Shown here piece after piece: positions 17,724 to 25,715 of a DNA stretch of 64,000 nucleotides. The stretch's first letter is position 1; each line of letters begins with the position of its first letter. Origin of the DNA: Ardenticatenaceae bacterium (lineage in GTDB: Bacteria; Chloroflexota; Anaerolineae; Promineifilales; Promineifilaceae). The stretch covers positions 1-64,000 of the forward strand of contig JACKBX010000009.1 of the NCBI GenBank assembly GCA_020634375.1, given 5' to 3'. A program made the position numbers and the translations under genes. The notes under the pieces are model-generated. The model saw only the letters and a program-made list of their open reading frames with translations. It searched no databases and was not told where the DNA came from.

Positions 17724-17770
17724 ATACTACTGCTCACTGATTACTGACTACTGACCACTGTTCACTACTG
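17686..17770. repeat. Heptad repeat with inverted arm (CAGTNNN type) entering hemY
   Basis: Units such as TCAGTAA, TCAGTGG, ACAGTGA, TCAGTGG and GCAGTAA are followed by an inverted array of ACTGATT, ACTGACT, ACTGACC and ACTGTTC. The first arm encodes the hemY C-terminus and supplies its stop. Confidence 0.85.
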
Positions 17771-17783
17771 AGAAGGAGACATC

Positions 17784-18341
17784 ATGAGTGAGGATTTTGA
17801 GAGCAGAGAAGGGACAGAAGAACCCTCGCCGCGCAGCGAGTGGGTGAAATTTGGCGTGTTGGCGGTGATTATGTTGGGGGCGATAGCGGTGGTGGCTTTG
17901 TTACGGCCGTATATCTTCAATCACATTGTCCCGGCGGTAATGGGAGAGGGGATGGCGACGCCTGTGCCGCAAGAGGCTGTGCCAGAACCGGTCGATGCGG
18001 CTGAACCGGGCGGTTCGGCTGAGGAGGCTTATCCCATTGAAGTGATCATTCCGCTGATTACGGAAGAAGGGGCTGCGGTTGAGGTTGAGGAGGCGGCTCC
18101 GGCTGAGGCTGAGGCTGGTTATCCGGCTCCGGCGGTGGAGGAGATGGTGGTGACGGAAGAAGAGGGGAGTGGGGAGGAAACGGCCGTGTTCACCATCGAT
18201 CACGTTGTTCAGCCTGGCGAAAACCTGACCACCATCGCGGAGAAATACAATCTCACCGTACAAGAGATTCTCGATGCCAACACGATCCCCGATCCCAATC
18301 ATATTGAGGTGGGCACACTTTTGTACATTCCCCAACCGTAG
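17784..18341 (+). CDS. Membrane-anchored LysM protein
   Basis: A 185-residue protein: a short charged cytoplasmic N-terminus, one transmembrane helix at about residues 22-42 (FGVLAVIMLGAIAVVALL), an acidic spacer of about 80 residues rich in Glu, Ala and Pro, and a C-terminal LysM domain (VQPGENLTTIAEKYNLTV...ANTIPDPNHIEVGTLLYIPQ). LysM domains bind the glycan of peptidoglycan or related polymers, so this protein probably tethers the membrane to the wall. AAGGAG precedes the ATG, directly after the heptad repeat. There is no catalytic domain. Confidence 0.82.
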   Translation: MSEDFESREGTEEPSPRSEWVKFGVLAVIMLGAIAVVALLRPYIFNHIVPAVMGEGMATPVPQEAVPEPVDAAEPGGSAEEAYPIEVIIPLITEEGAAVEVEEAAPAEAEAGYPAPAVEEMVVTEEEGSGEETAVFTIDHVVQPGENLTTIAEKYNLTVQEILDANTIPDPNHIEVGTLLYIPQP

Positions 18342-18347
18342 ACGGTT

Positions 18348-18400
18348 CAGCCAGTCAGCATGTCAGCCAATCAGGTCATTTGCTGGTTGGCTGATATGCT
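18348..18400. repeat. 8-bp-period repeat (CAGCCANT type)
   Basis: CAGCCAGT CAGCATGT CAGCCAAT CAGG, then an inverted piece CTGGTTGGCTGA. It overlaps the end of the HEPN gene by about 25 bases. Confidence 0.65.
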
Positions 18401-18792
18401 TCTGGCAATAGTGAAAGTACAAACTGATATAATCCATCTGCTGCTGCCAATGCTTGGTTAAATTGGCTGGCTGTTGGTTCAATAGCAAAGCCTGGATAAC
18501 GATAGATTCTGGCATAGGGGGTCAACTGAATGCCAACTTCTATCCAGTCAGCAAATTCCGGCGTGTGGCGCATGGCGCTGCGAATCAATACCTCAATATC
18601 ATGAACCCGTTCGATGGGTTCGTCGCAGTGAACTAGGAATCCTTTGACGGCTTTTTCTGCGCTTTGTTGGCAATGATAAATAGCTGTGTCTAGCAACGGC
18701 CGTTCATTGGCCGCAAGAACACGTGCAGACTCTAAATCATGCTGCGCTTTGGTTAGCCAATTTTGTACCAGTAACGTTTTGGCGTCGGTCAT
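18376..18792 (-). CDS. HEPN-domain protein, partner of MNT nucleotidyltransferase
   Basis: About 138 residues from ATG 18792 (an in-frame start at 18816 is possible). The motif YHCQQSAEKAVKGFLV is diagnostic of the small HEPN proteins paired with minimal nucleotidyltransferases, and WLTKAQHDLESARVLA is the usual first helix. HEPN toxins cut RNA through an Arg-x4-6-His motif; I do not find a convincing copy in the expected C-terminal helix (RSAMRH is off position), so nuclease activity is uncertain. The gene overlaps the end of the MNT gene, the usual order for these toxin-antitoxin or kinase-like pairs. The end of the gene runs into the 8-bp repeat at 18348-18400. Confidence 0.8.
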   Translation of the reverse strand: MTDAKTLLVQNWLTKAQHDLESARVLAANERPLLDTAIYHCQQSAEKAVKGFLVHCDEPIERVHDIEVLIRSAMRHTPEFADWIEVGIQLTPYARIYRYPGFAIEPTASQFNQALAAADGLYQFVLSLLPEAYQPTSK

Positions 18793-19105
18793 ATAAAACC
18801 TTTCCCTCTTGAGCAACTTTATATTCTAAGGATGCACGCACTTGTTTAAAAAAGTCGAACTCGGCCCTGGTTTGCACAATGACATCTTTGGCGATTCCCA
18901 ACCCTTTCAATGAGCGATGGCCTTGCACTGCACGTTCATAATCTGATAAAGCGCTATCTGTGACTATGACCATGAGGTCCAAATCGCTGCTGGATGTTGG
19001 CGTTCCCCAAACGTGTGACCCAAACAGCATAATCTGTTCTGGTTGAAATGCTTCAACCAATCTTTGTGTCACTTCTTGCAATAAGTTGTCATTTATCATT
19101 GTCAT
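18737..19105 (-). CDS. Minimal nucleotidyltransferase (MNT) of a HEPN/MNT pair
   Basis: A 122-residue protein with the nucleotidyltransferase signature IMLFGSHVWGTPTSSSDLDL, giving GS followed by DxD, and a later VIVQTRAEFD that provides the third acidic residue. In characterised pairs the MNT protein acts as antitoxin by adding AMP to the HEPN partner. It is upstream of the HEPN gene and overlaps it by 56 bases, so the two are co-translated. The C-terminal dozen residues (TKLANQSAA) are not typical of the family and lie in the overlap, so the ancestral stop may have been earlier. Confidence 0.83.
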   Translation of the reverse strand: MTMINDNLLQEVTQRLVEAFQPEQIMLFGSHVWGTPTSSSDLDLMVIVTDSALSDYERAVQGHRSLKGLGIAKDVIVQTRAEFDFFKQVRASLEYKVAQEGKVLYDRRQNVTGTKLANQSAA

Positions 19106-19152
19106 CCCGTCTATTTTTCACTACTTAACTGTCGCGCATGAAGTTCTGATTC

Positions 19153-19683
19153 TCAATAATCAATCCAAGAAAAATTTTCATTTCCATAATTAGCTGCTTT
19201 GTTAAAACGCGCTGTTAGCATACGAAATTCATCTTCTTGTATTGGGCTATCGGATTTTGTTAATCCAAGCACATGCATCATTGCTTCATTAGCGGTTTTC
19301 GATGGAAATTGAATACATGCACCAGGGTTTTTATCGTCTACAACGTATGTTCCAAAATTACAGATTTCATAAATATACCCACCATTCCTAATGGGATCTG
19401 AAAAACTTAAAACATTTGGAAACCCTGCAAAAATGTACACCTTTTTACCGGTTATTTCATATAGCATTATGGCCCTGTCTCGTTCTTCTAGCTTCGGTAC
19501 CTCCTTTTTTACTTCAATCCAAATGTTCTGTTCTGGTAACCAAAAATCAGGGAGGTAATCAAAACTCTCGTCAAGTTTGAAAACTTGCTTCTCATACTCA
19601 TATGGCACTTGAAGATACTCGAAGGATCTAGCCCAACGGGCTTCGGTTGCGGTGCGAAAAATTTGGCCATTGTGGAAAATCAT
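19153..19683 (-). CDS. PD-(D/E)XK nuclease-like protein
   Basis: A 176-residue protein without close kin that I can name. Near the middle, FDYLPDFWLPEQNIWIEVKKE gives the PD...ExK pattern of the PD-(D/E)XK nuclease fold, and TEARWARSFEYLQVPYEYEK before it supplies the conserved N-terminal Glu helix seen in phage and mobile-element relatives. The C-terminal half (GKKVYIFAGFPNVLSF) is a strand-rich continuation. It is A+T-rich with no ACGGCCGT and sits beside the HEPN/MNT pair, consistent with a small defence or mobile island. It could be a housekeeping repair nuclease instead. Confidence 0.65.
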   Translation of the reverse strand: MIFHNGQIFRTATEARWARSFEYLQVPYEYEKQVFKLDESFDYLPDFWLPEQNIWIEVKKEVPKLEERDRAIMLYEITGKKVYIFAGFPNVLSFSDPIRNGGYIYEICNFGTYVVDDKNPGACIQFPSKTANEAMMHVLGLTKSDSPIQEDEFRMLTARFNKAANYGNENFSWIDY

Positions 19684-19741
19684 CTTTTCCTCATCAGATT
19701 TTGGCTATGGTTTTGAAAATAAACCGTTAGCAAAAGACTGG

Positions 19742-21145
19742 TTAACTTCTCCTTGTGCGGGTGTGCTTGGGCTTGATGCCGCCGCGATAACTGGGAATTT
19801 CGAGCAAAAAGAAAGTGCAGCGGCTGCCATCTAACATGCGCGTTGCCAGACGGGGGTCTAGCTCATCTACCGGGGTGGCTGTGGTGATGACGGTGGGCAG
19901 GCGGGCATTGTAGCGGTAGTTGAATAGCTGATATAGCTTTTCTCGCGCCCAGGCGGTGGCGCTTTCTGTGCCGAGGTCGTCTAGTACCAGCAGGGGGGCG
20001 GTCTTTACTTCGTCAAACCGCTTGTCCAGGCGTGTGCCGCTGCTGGGGTTGAAGGTGGCCCGTAGGTGATCGAGCAGATCAGGAACCATGATGAACAGCA
20101 CCGGCTCCCCTTGATTGGCAATGTGGTTGGCAACGGCCGCTGCCAGATGCGTCTTGCCATTTCCAAAGCCCACACTGTTGAGAACCAGCCAATCCTGCGG
20201 CGCTTCGGCGAATTCTTTCGCCGTGTCAAAGGCGCGGCGCAAGTTTTCTGCCTGCGCTCGCGGTAGTTCGCCCTGGCGCAAATCGAAGGTATCAAAGGTT
20301 TGGTCGCGGTGCAAATTCAGGGTGGAGAGGTCTGACTGTTCCTGATCGACACCCGCACGGCGGAAGTCGGGGGCGGCGATGTGGATGATGTGTACCAGCG
20401 CCGGGTCTACCATGCGTGATTGGATGCGGATTTCGATGGATTCGAGTTCCTGGTTGGTGGTGATGATGGTGGGAAGACGGCCGTTATACCTGTGATTAAA
20501 TATCTGATACAGCTTCTCCTGTGCCCACTCCGTATTACTCTGACTGCCCAAATCATCCAAAATGAGCAGTGGTGCATTGCGCACCTGCTCAAAGCGTTGG
20601 TCGTAGTTGATGGCCGATCCCGGCGCGTAGGTGGCCCGCAAATGGTCAAGCAAATCTGGCACGCTGACAAACAGCACGGAATGCCCCATTGCCAGGCGGT
20701 GATTGGCGATGGCCGCCGCTAGATGCGTTTTGCCGCAGCCATAGCCGCCTTTGAACACCAGCCAACCTTGTGGCTCTTGAGCATATTGCAGCGCCATGTC
20801 GTAAGCCATGCGCAGATTGCGCTGCCGCGCCGGGGTGATGCCGTGCCCATCGGGCAGAAATGACTCGAAGGTGCAGCCCTGCAAGTGCCCAAGCTGGCTC
20901 ATGCGCATCAGGCTGTCCATGCGGGCCATTTCGCGCTCGGTGGCGCGGCAGGCGCAGGGGACGGCGCGGCCAAAGCGCGGGTCGATGGGTGGCACGTCGG
21001 GGATGACGTAGCCGAGTCCGCCGCAGTGCGGGCAGTCTGCTTTGCCCAGACCCGTATCCACCGGACTAGCGCTTGATGATGTCCCGGTATTCCTCAGGGA
21101 TTTGGGATCGTAGTTCTTTTTGAGAATCTCGGTGACTGATTCCAT
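19742..21145 (-). CDS. DnaC/DnaI-like helicase loader with two tandem AAA+ modules
   Basis: A 467-residue protein. Residues about 35-65 hold a zinc-finger-like segment (CPHCGGLGYVI...PCACRATE) as in DnaI-type loaders. The first AAA+ module has Walker A GGYGCGKTHLAAA and Walker B LLILDDLGSQ. A second, clearly homologous module follows (Walker A GFGNGKTHLAAA, Walker B LLVLDDLGTE), with matching phrases VPDLLDHLRAT and LPT(I/V)ITT in both. Normal loaders have one module and about 250-310 residues, so this is an internal duplication within one protein. ATG 21145 is chosen over upstream starts because AAGGAA precedes it and the longer frame lies in the dnaD gene. It overlaps dnaD by about 80 bases and follows dnaB-dnaD, so it should load the DnaB helicase. 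IstB-type transposition ATPases have the same fold but no transposase is present. Confidence 0.85.
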   Translation of the reverse strand: MESVTEILKKNYDPKSLRNTGTSSSASPVDTGLGKADCPHCGGLGYVIPDVPPIDPRFGRAVPCACRATEREMARMDSLMRMSQLGHLQGCTFESFLPDGHGITPARQRNLRMAYDMALQYAQEPQGWLVFKGGYGCGKTHLAAAIANHRLAMGHSVLFVSVPDLLDHLRATYAPGSAINYDQRFEQVRNAPLLILDDLGSQSNTEWAQEKLYQIFNHRYNGRLPTIITTNQELESIEIRIQSRMVDPALVHIIHIAAPDFRRAGVDQEQSDLSTLNLHRDQTFDTFDLRQGELPRAQAENLRRAFDTAKEFAEAPQDWLVLNSVGFGNGKTHLAAAVANHIANQGEPVLFIMVPDLLDHLRATFNPSSGTRLDKRFDEVKTAPLLVLDDLGTESATAWAREKLYQLFNYRYNARLPTVITTATPVDELDPRLATRMLDGSRCTFFLLEIPSYRGGIKPKHTRTRRS

Positions 21146-21773
21146 CTTGTTTTCCTTCTTGCCGCCATCGTTCCAAAATGGCAAGCACGTAACGCCATTT
21201 GCGCACGTTATTGGCAACAGCTTGTTGAATGGCTTCCTCAACCCAGCGCAGGGGGTAGGTTTGCTCGGCGTCACGCAGTTCATCGGCAATGATGGGAGTG
21301 AGGGGGCCGATGTTTTGCTCGTAGAGGACGAAGATGTTCGGCCGTTCCACCAGTAGAGAGATTGGCTCGTCTTCGTCGGGGTTTGGACGCCATTCTCCAC
21401 GAGTAATGCCGTCCACAGCTGCCCGTCCTTTCTCCGTGTTTAAAAAATAAAGGTCTAACTTACCATCCGCGCTTTCTACATTCACATGCAAAAATGTGCC
21501 GCGTGCTACTGCCCGTTCAATGCCATCCAGCAGCGCATCGGTTGCCAGTTTCAGGTTTGGCCCCAACCCTTTCACAAATTCGGTGTCGCTAAGAAAGTCA
21601 GCTAAACGCAGGTAGCGCACTTTGCCTTCTTTTTGTGTCAGTGCCCAAAAAGCGTACAGCGTCACTTTTAGTTCGGCGAGGGTGTCAATGTGCGGTAGCA
21701 AATCGCTGAAAAAGAGGTTGGGAACAGATGTGAGACGGAGTTTGCCGTCGGGAAAACCAGGGAAGCCCTTCAT
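21066..21773 (-). CDS. dnaD: DnaD-domain replication protein
   Basis: A 235-residue protein. The C-terminal domain is a DnaD/DnaB_2 domain: FVLYEQNIGPLTPIIADEL, then WVEEAIQQAVANNVRKWRYVLAILERW, matching the YxxxIxxxxxP and W(x)xxIL signature of that family. The N-terminal 120 residues resemble the winged-helix part of DnaD (SVPNLFFSDLLPHIDTLAEL). In Firmicutes, DnaD bridges the initiator and the helicase loader. Its place between dnaB and a DnaC-type loader supports that role here. ATG 21773 (MKGFPG) is preferred; the longer frame uses TTG in the heptad repeat. The gene name is by family, not by proven orthology. Confidence 0.82.
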   Translation of the reverse strand: MKGFPGFPDGKLRLTSVPNLFFSDLLPHIDTLAELKVTLYAFWALTQKEGKVRYLRLADFLSDTEFVKGLGPNLKLATDALLDGIERAVARGTFLHVNVESADGKLDLYFLNTEKGRAAVDGITRGEWRPNPDEDEPISLLVERPNIFVLYEQNIGPLTPIIADELRDAEQTYPLRWVEEAIQQAVANNVRKWRYVLAILERWRQEGKQDGISHRDSQKELRSQIPEEYRDIIKR

Positions 21774-21778
21774 AATGG

Positions 21779-21850
21779 TCAATTGTTAATTGTCAATTGT
21801 TAATTGTCAATTACTGATTACTGGTAACTGATTACCGATGACTGATTACA
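21779..21850. repeat. Heptad repeat (CAATTGT / CTGATTA types) between dnaB and dnaD
   Basis: TCAATTG TTAATTG TCAATTG TTAATTG TCAATTA, changing into CTGATTA CTGGTAA CTGATTA CCGATGA CTGATTA. It reaches the dnaB stop. Two different heptad words are fused here with the 7-bp spacing kept. Confidence 0.8.
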
Positions 21851-23186
21851 GGTTGATTTCTTGGCGCTGGAGATTGCGGAAGGTGGCGAGTTGGCCGTGC
21901 CAGTAGAGGTCTATGGTTCCGGTAGGGCCGTTGCGGTGTTTGGCGATGGAGATTTCGGCGATGTTGGGGCGCTCGCTGGTCTCGGGATTGTAATATTCAT
22001 CACGGTAGATGAACATCACGATGTCGGCGTCTTGCTCGATGCTGCCGGAGTCACGCAGGTCGGAGAGCTGCGGGTGCTTGTCCTGGCGCTGCTCGACGGC
22101 GCGACTGAGCTGTGCGGCGGCGACGACAGGCACATCTAGCTCGCGGGCCAACCCTTTGAGGGCACGGGAGATTTCGCTGATTTCTTGCACGCGGTTGTTG
22201 GTAGAGCGTTCGGCTTGCATTAATTGCAGGTAGTCAATGATGACTAAATCCAGCCCATGTTCGGCGTAAAGGCGGCGACATTTGGTGCGTAGCTGGTTGG
22301 GGGTGATGGAGGGGGTGTCATCTATGAAGATGCGGGCTTCGGAGAGACGGCCGATTGCTTCCATGAAAATGGGCCATTCGTGTTCTTGCAAATCGCCGCG
22401 GCGCAGGCGCTGCGAGTCTATGCGTGTTTCAGCGGCGATCATGCGTTGCACAAGCTGCTCGCCGGACATTTCTAGATTGAACATGGCGATGCGCTTGCCG
22501 TAGCGCCGGGCGGCGGTGAGGACTATGGCATTTTGAAGGGATGTTTTACCCATCCCGGGTCTCGATGCCAAGATGATTAGGTCGGATTTGTTGAGGCCGC
22601 CGAGTATGCGGTCGAGGTCTACAAAGCCGGTGGGCACGCCGATGACATCATCGCCGCGGGCGTGTAGTTCTTGGATGCGCTCCAGGTATTCGCTGGCGAT
22701 TTGTTTGACGGGGACGAGGTCGCGGGTGGTGCGTTCTTCGCTGATGCCGAAGAGGCTTTGTTCGGCGCGATCGATGACGACGTTGATGTCTTCGGCTTCG
22801 TTGTAGGCGAGGTTGGCGATTTCCCCGGCTACTTTGATCATGGCGCGGCGTACGGCCGTTGCCTCCACGACACGGCCGTAACTCTCCGCATTGATAGACG
22901 TAGGCACGGCATTAATCAGGCCAATGACATAGGCTTCGCCGCCCACCTCTTCTAATTGTTCTCGTCGGCGCAGTTCTTCTGTGAGCGTGATCAGGTCTAA
23001 TGGTTCACGACGCTCATTCAAGCTGAGAATGGCTTCGTAAATCCACTTGTTTTTGACACGATAAAAGGAATCGGGCTTGAGGAAATTAGAAACGTCAAAA
23101 ATTGCGTCTGGATCGATCAGGAGTGAACCCAGAACAGCTTCTTCAGCTTCTACACTATGTGGGGGAAGGCGTTCGATCTCGCTCAT
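21846..23186 (-). CDS. dnaB: Replicative DNA helicase DnaB
   Basis: A 446-residue hexameric helicase of the DnaB family. N-terminal domain: PPHSVEAEEAVLGSLLIDPDA. RecA-like domain: Walker A SRPGMGKTS, Walker B LVIIDYLQLM, DnaB motif 3 SRALKGLARELDVPVVAAAQL, and arginine finger region HRNGPTGTIDLYW. It unwinds DNA ahead of the replisome. No intein is present, although DnaB inteins are common and usually sit in the Walker A or motif 3 region. It is the first gene of a minus-strand primosome block dnaB-dnaD-loader. A heptad-style inverted repeat lies upstream (23201-23236). Confidence 0.93.
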   Translation of the reverse strand: MSEIERLPPHSVEAEEAVLGSLLIDPDAIFDVSNFLKPDSFYRVKNKWIYEAILSLNERREPLDLITLTEELRRREQLEEVGGEAYVIGLINAVPTSINAESYGRVVEATAVRRAMIKVAGEIANLAYNEAEDINVVIDRAEQSLFGISEERTTRDLVPVKQIASEYLERIQELHARGDDVIGVPTGFVDLDRILGGLNKSDLIILASRPGMGKTSLQNAIVLTAARRYGKRIAMFNLEMSGEQLVQRMIAAETRIDSQRLRRGDLQEHEWPIFMEAIGRLSEARIFIDDTPSITPNQLRTKCRRLYAEHGLDLVIIDYLQLMQAERSTNNRVQEISEISRALKGLARELDVPVVAAAQLSRAVEQRQDKHPQLSDLRDSGSIEQDADIVMFIYRDEYYNPETSERPNIAEISIAKHRNGPTGTIDLYWHGQLATFRNLQRQEINL

Positions 23187-23200
23187 AAAGTTAAAAACTA

Positions 23201-23236
23201 AAACGTGAAACGCAAGATTCCCTGCGTTTCACGTTT
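23201..23236. repeat. Perfect 14-bp inverted repeat (AAACGTGAAACGCA)
   Basis: AAACGTGAAACGCA (23201-23214) and its exact reverse complement (23223-23236), loop eight bases. It is of the same word as the repeat at 15056 and 32359, and could end the minus-strand transcript of the next gene. Confidence 0.75.
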
Positions 23237-23281
23237 ACTACGCCCAAGAAAAGTCGTCAGTATCACTCTGAAAACAGCTTT

Positions 23282-23797
23282 TTATTCCTCGTCAAAGTCC
23301 TCAAAGTCCAGAGTGTTCAGAAAATCGGCGAAAGCATCTGGTGTTTCCGGTGCTTCTGAATCGGCACTCTCTGCGCTTTCTTGCTCTTGAATGTCGGCTT
23401 CGGGGAGGATGCCAACTTCGTCCATCACTTCCTCGGCAATAAAAATGGGGACATTAACGCGCACAGCCAGGGCAATTGCATCGGAGGGGCGGCAGTCAAT
23501 GTTCATTTCTGTACCGTTGGCGTCCAGATATAGCCGAGCATGGAAGATGCCGTCACGCAGTTCTTTGACAAGGACATGAGAGATGTGGCCGCCCATTTCG
23601 CTAATCACGTTTTTTAACAGGTCGTGGGTGACGGGGCGGGCTACTTTTACGTCTTGCAGCTCAATGGTGATGGCATCTGCTTCGCACGGGCCAATCCAGA
23701 TGGGTATCTGGCGTTCGCCATCTATTTCTTTGAGCATGACGATGCGGTGTTGGGTGACGAGGCTGATTCGGATGCTGTCGATTTCAACTTCTATCAT
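23282..23797 (-). CDS. Bifunctional nuclease family (BFN/DUF151) protein
   Basis: A 171-residue protein matching the BFN domain over its first 130 residues: MIEVEIDSIRISLV at the start, VMLKEIDGERQIPIWIGPCEA, and DCRPSDAIALAVRVNVPIFI. Members are common in bacteria and some have been reported to have DNase and RNase activity, but their role in the cell is not settled. The C-terminal 40 residues are an acidic tail (Glu, Asp, Ala). ATG 23797 is taken because homology begins there; the longer frame adds 24 residues from the leader. AAAGGA precedes it. Confidence 0.85.
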   Translation of the reverse strand: MIEVEIDSIRISLVTQHRIVMLKEIDGERQIPIWIGPCEADAITIELQDVKVARPVTHDLLKNVISEMGGHISHVLVKELRDGIFHARLYLDANGTEMNIDCRPSDAIALAVRVNVPIFIAEEVMDEVGILPEADIQEQESAESADSEAPETPDAFADFLNTLDFEDFDEE

Positions 23798-23874
23798 GAT
23801 CGATCCTTTTGCAGGAAAGGGGCACTGCAAAGTTGTAGGTATAAATTGAATCTTTTGGCATTTTAGCACAAAAA

Positions 23875-23946
23875 TTGGTTAGTGGTAGGTGGTTGTGGGT
23901 TGCTAGTGGCTGGTAGTTGGTGGTTGTTTACCATTTACCAGCTACT
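23875..23946. repeat. Heptad repeat (GGTNNNT type)
   Basis: TTGGTTA GTGGTAG GTGGTTG TGGGTTG CTAGTGG CTGGTAG TTGGTGG TTG, ending with CCATTTACCAGCTAC as a partial inverted arm. It ends at the stop of the next minus-strand gene. Confidence 0.75.
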
Positions 23947-23951
23947 ATTTC

Positions 23952-25715
23952 TCAGTTGGAGAGGATGATCCAGTTTTGGCCCTTCAGTGCCAGGTTCCAA
24001 TGGATGAGGTTGGTGTTTTGTGGAGCGGTGACGGTGGCAACGGCCGTATCTCCTGATATGGTTACTTGCTGCACTTCAAACCCAAGTTGGGTCGCCTTTT
24101 GCACAATGTGTTGATAGTTGATGCCCAACGGGTCGAGAAATGCGCCATCGTTGTCCATGACGCGGGTAATGCTGTCTAGCAGGCCATTGGCACGGCCGTA
24201 ATCGGCGTCACGCAGCGCCTCATCCACTCCCTGAAACATCACTTCCAGCACGACATTGATTTCCTCTTGCGGATGGCGTGTAAAGTCTGCTGGATTTCCT
24301 TTGTCGAGCACATCTTGCGGGTAAGGCAGCCAGGCCGTCAGGAAATAGGCTGTGGGGTCGTACTCGAGTTGGTAACGACGCATCAGGTCGTAGTAACGCA
24401 GCGTGGTTTGCAAATCGTCAATGTCGTCTTTGCTGGGTGGCTTTTGCAGGAGATAGTCCTGCCATTCCTGCTCTAATTCGGCGAGGGAACGGCCGTAATA
24501 AATTTGCAAATTCAAGTCCACTGCTTCAGACAACAGGGGGGCGTCATCGGCTGTCACATCACTGTAAAACGCCTTGAACCGTTCCCATCCATCTCGCTCC
24601 ACCATGAATTTGACAAAAGCTGCTGCCTCCAAATAGCCGATTTCGTGCTGCACCGGATAAAAATTATCAATGAGCTGCGCCAGGGGAATGTATGCACCCA
24701 TTTCCACCAGGGCCGAAGCACGGTGGTCGATGTCTTCTGGTTTGTAATGCCCGCCAGTGGCCCAAACGGCCAGTCCTTCGGCCATAAAGGTGATGCGCTG
24801 TGGCGCAAACTGACGGTCAAGAATATGAACAGTTTCATGGGTGACTACTTCGGATAACCCCCGCCCAGAATATTGGCGATCTAGGTAGGAAATGACGATG
24901 GCGGAAGCGGCATATCCGCCCTGGCCGATCACGCGATCAATCAGATATATGTCGATTTTATCGCCGAGGGTGGTGTGGACGGTGCTGCTGGCTTGTTGCA
25001 CGGCCGTGTCAATGGTGCGCAGCAGTTGTGGCAGGTCACGATAGGCGGCTGTGCCGCTGATGGCATGAACCCGGCAGCAATCGTTTTCGGCTGTGACCCA
25101 TGCTGCATCTGCTTCCAGGTCTGGCAGCGCGGTTTCTGGCAAAATGTTCACAGCCAGGGAGACAATATTGTTAGCCGGGTCTTCATCGCCAATTTGGATG
25201 CGGTCTTCCGGGTCTAACAGGATGGCAACCTCTTGTGGGCCAATAAATTCGCTTGTGTCCCAGGCCCATTCAAACAACCCGGAGGCTTGCCCAGATAGGT
25301 TGCGCCCGGTGAGTGTGCCGGAGGCCATTGGCTGGCCGTTTACGCTGACGAGTACGTTCACGTTTCCGGGGTTGAGGGTGTCTGGGACAAAGGGCAGTAC
25401 CTGAAATGTAACCCGGTCGCCGCTGTAAATGGTGGGGTAGGGGTAGAGGAAGATGTTTGTGGATTCGATGGCCAGGTCGGGGGGAACGGCCGTTGCCGTT
25501 GGCGTTAGTGTGGGGGGGATAGCGGTTGGCTGCGTTGTCGGCGGGATAGGGGTGTCGGTGGCTGGTGTGGAGGTGTTGGCAGAGGCGGTTGTTTGAGAAA
25601 CGGCCGTTGTTGCTGTCATGCCCGGCAGCGTATCTGGCCGGGAATCTTGAATGTTGCACGCTGCCAGCCCTAATAACAATGTCAGCAAAACCGACATACG
25701 TTTCACAAATGTCAT
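23952..25715 (-). CDS. Peptidase-MA-like gluzincin lipoprotein
   Basis: A 587-residue exported protein. Signal peptide with lipobox GLAAC gives a lipidated Cys at about residue 20, and a long Thr/Pro/Ala linker runs to about residue 80. An Ig-like domain follows (VTFQVLPFVPDTLNPGNVNV). The metalloprotease core has HETVH in SEVVTHETVHILDRQF and the third zinc ligand Glu in FMAEGLAVWATGG, the layout of peptidase-MA gluzincins. The C-terminal 200 residues contain AFVKFMVERDGWERF, typical of the helical part of this family. Likely anchored on the outer face of the membrane and active on proteins or peptides there. ATG 25715 is chosen because AGGA precedes it and it gives a clean signal peptide. 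Confidence 0.8.
   Translation of the reverse strand: MTFVKRMSVLLTLLLGLAACNIQDSRPDTLPGMTATTAVSQTTASANTSTPATDTPIPPTTQPTAIPPTLTPTATAVPPDLAIESTNIFLYPYPTIYSGDRVTFQVLPFVPDTLNPGNVNVLVSVNGQPMASGTLTGRNLSGQASGLFEWAWDTSEFIGPQEVAILLDPEDRIQIGDEDPANNIVSLAVNILPETALPDLEADAAWVTAENDCCRVHAISGTAAYRDLPQLLRTIDTAVQQASSTVHTTLGDKIDIYLIDRVIGQGGYAASAIVISYLDRQYSGRGLSEVVTHETVHILDRQFAPQRITFMAEGLAVWATGGHYKPEDIDHRASALVEMGAYIPLAQLIDNFYPVQHEIGYLEAAAFVKFMVERDGWERFKAFYSDVTADDAPLLSEAVDLNLQIYYGRSLAELEQEWQDYLLQKPPSKDDIDDLQTTLRYYDLMRRYQLEYDPTAYFLTAWLPYPQDVLDKGNPADFTRHPQEEINVVLEVMFQGVDEALRDADYGRANGLLDSITRVMDNDGAFLDPLGINYQHIVQKATQLGFEVQQVTISGDTAVATVTAPQNTNLIHWNLALKGQNWIILSN

Noticed and set aside
15056..18400. CRISPR array as an explanation of the tandem intergenic repeats
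   Set aside because: Units are 7-9 bases and contiguous, with no 20-50-base spacers and no cas genes.
19742..21145. IstB transposition ATPase
   Set aside because: No IstA transposase or terminal inverted repeats; the neighbours are dnaB and dnaD, and the zinc-finger start fits a DnaI-type loader.
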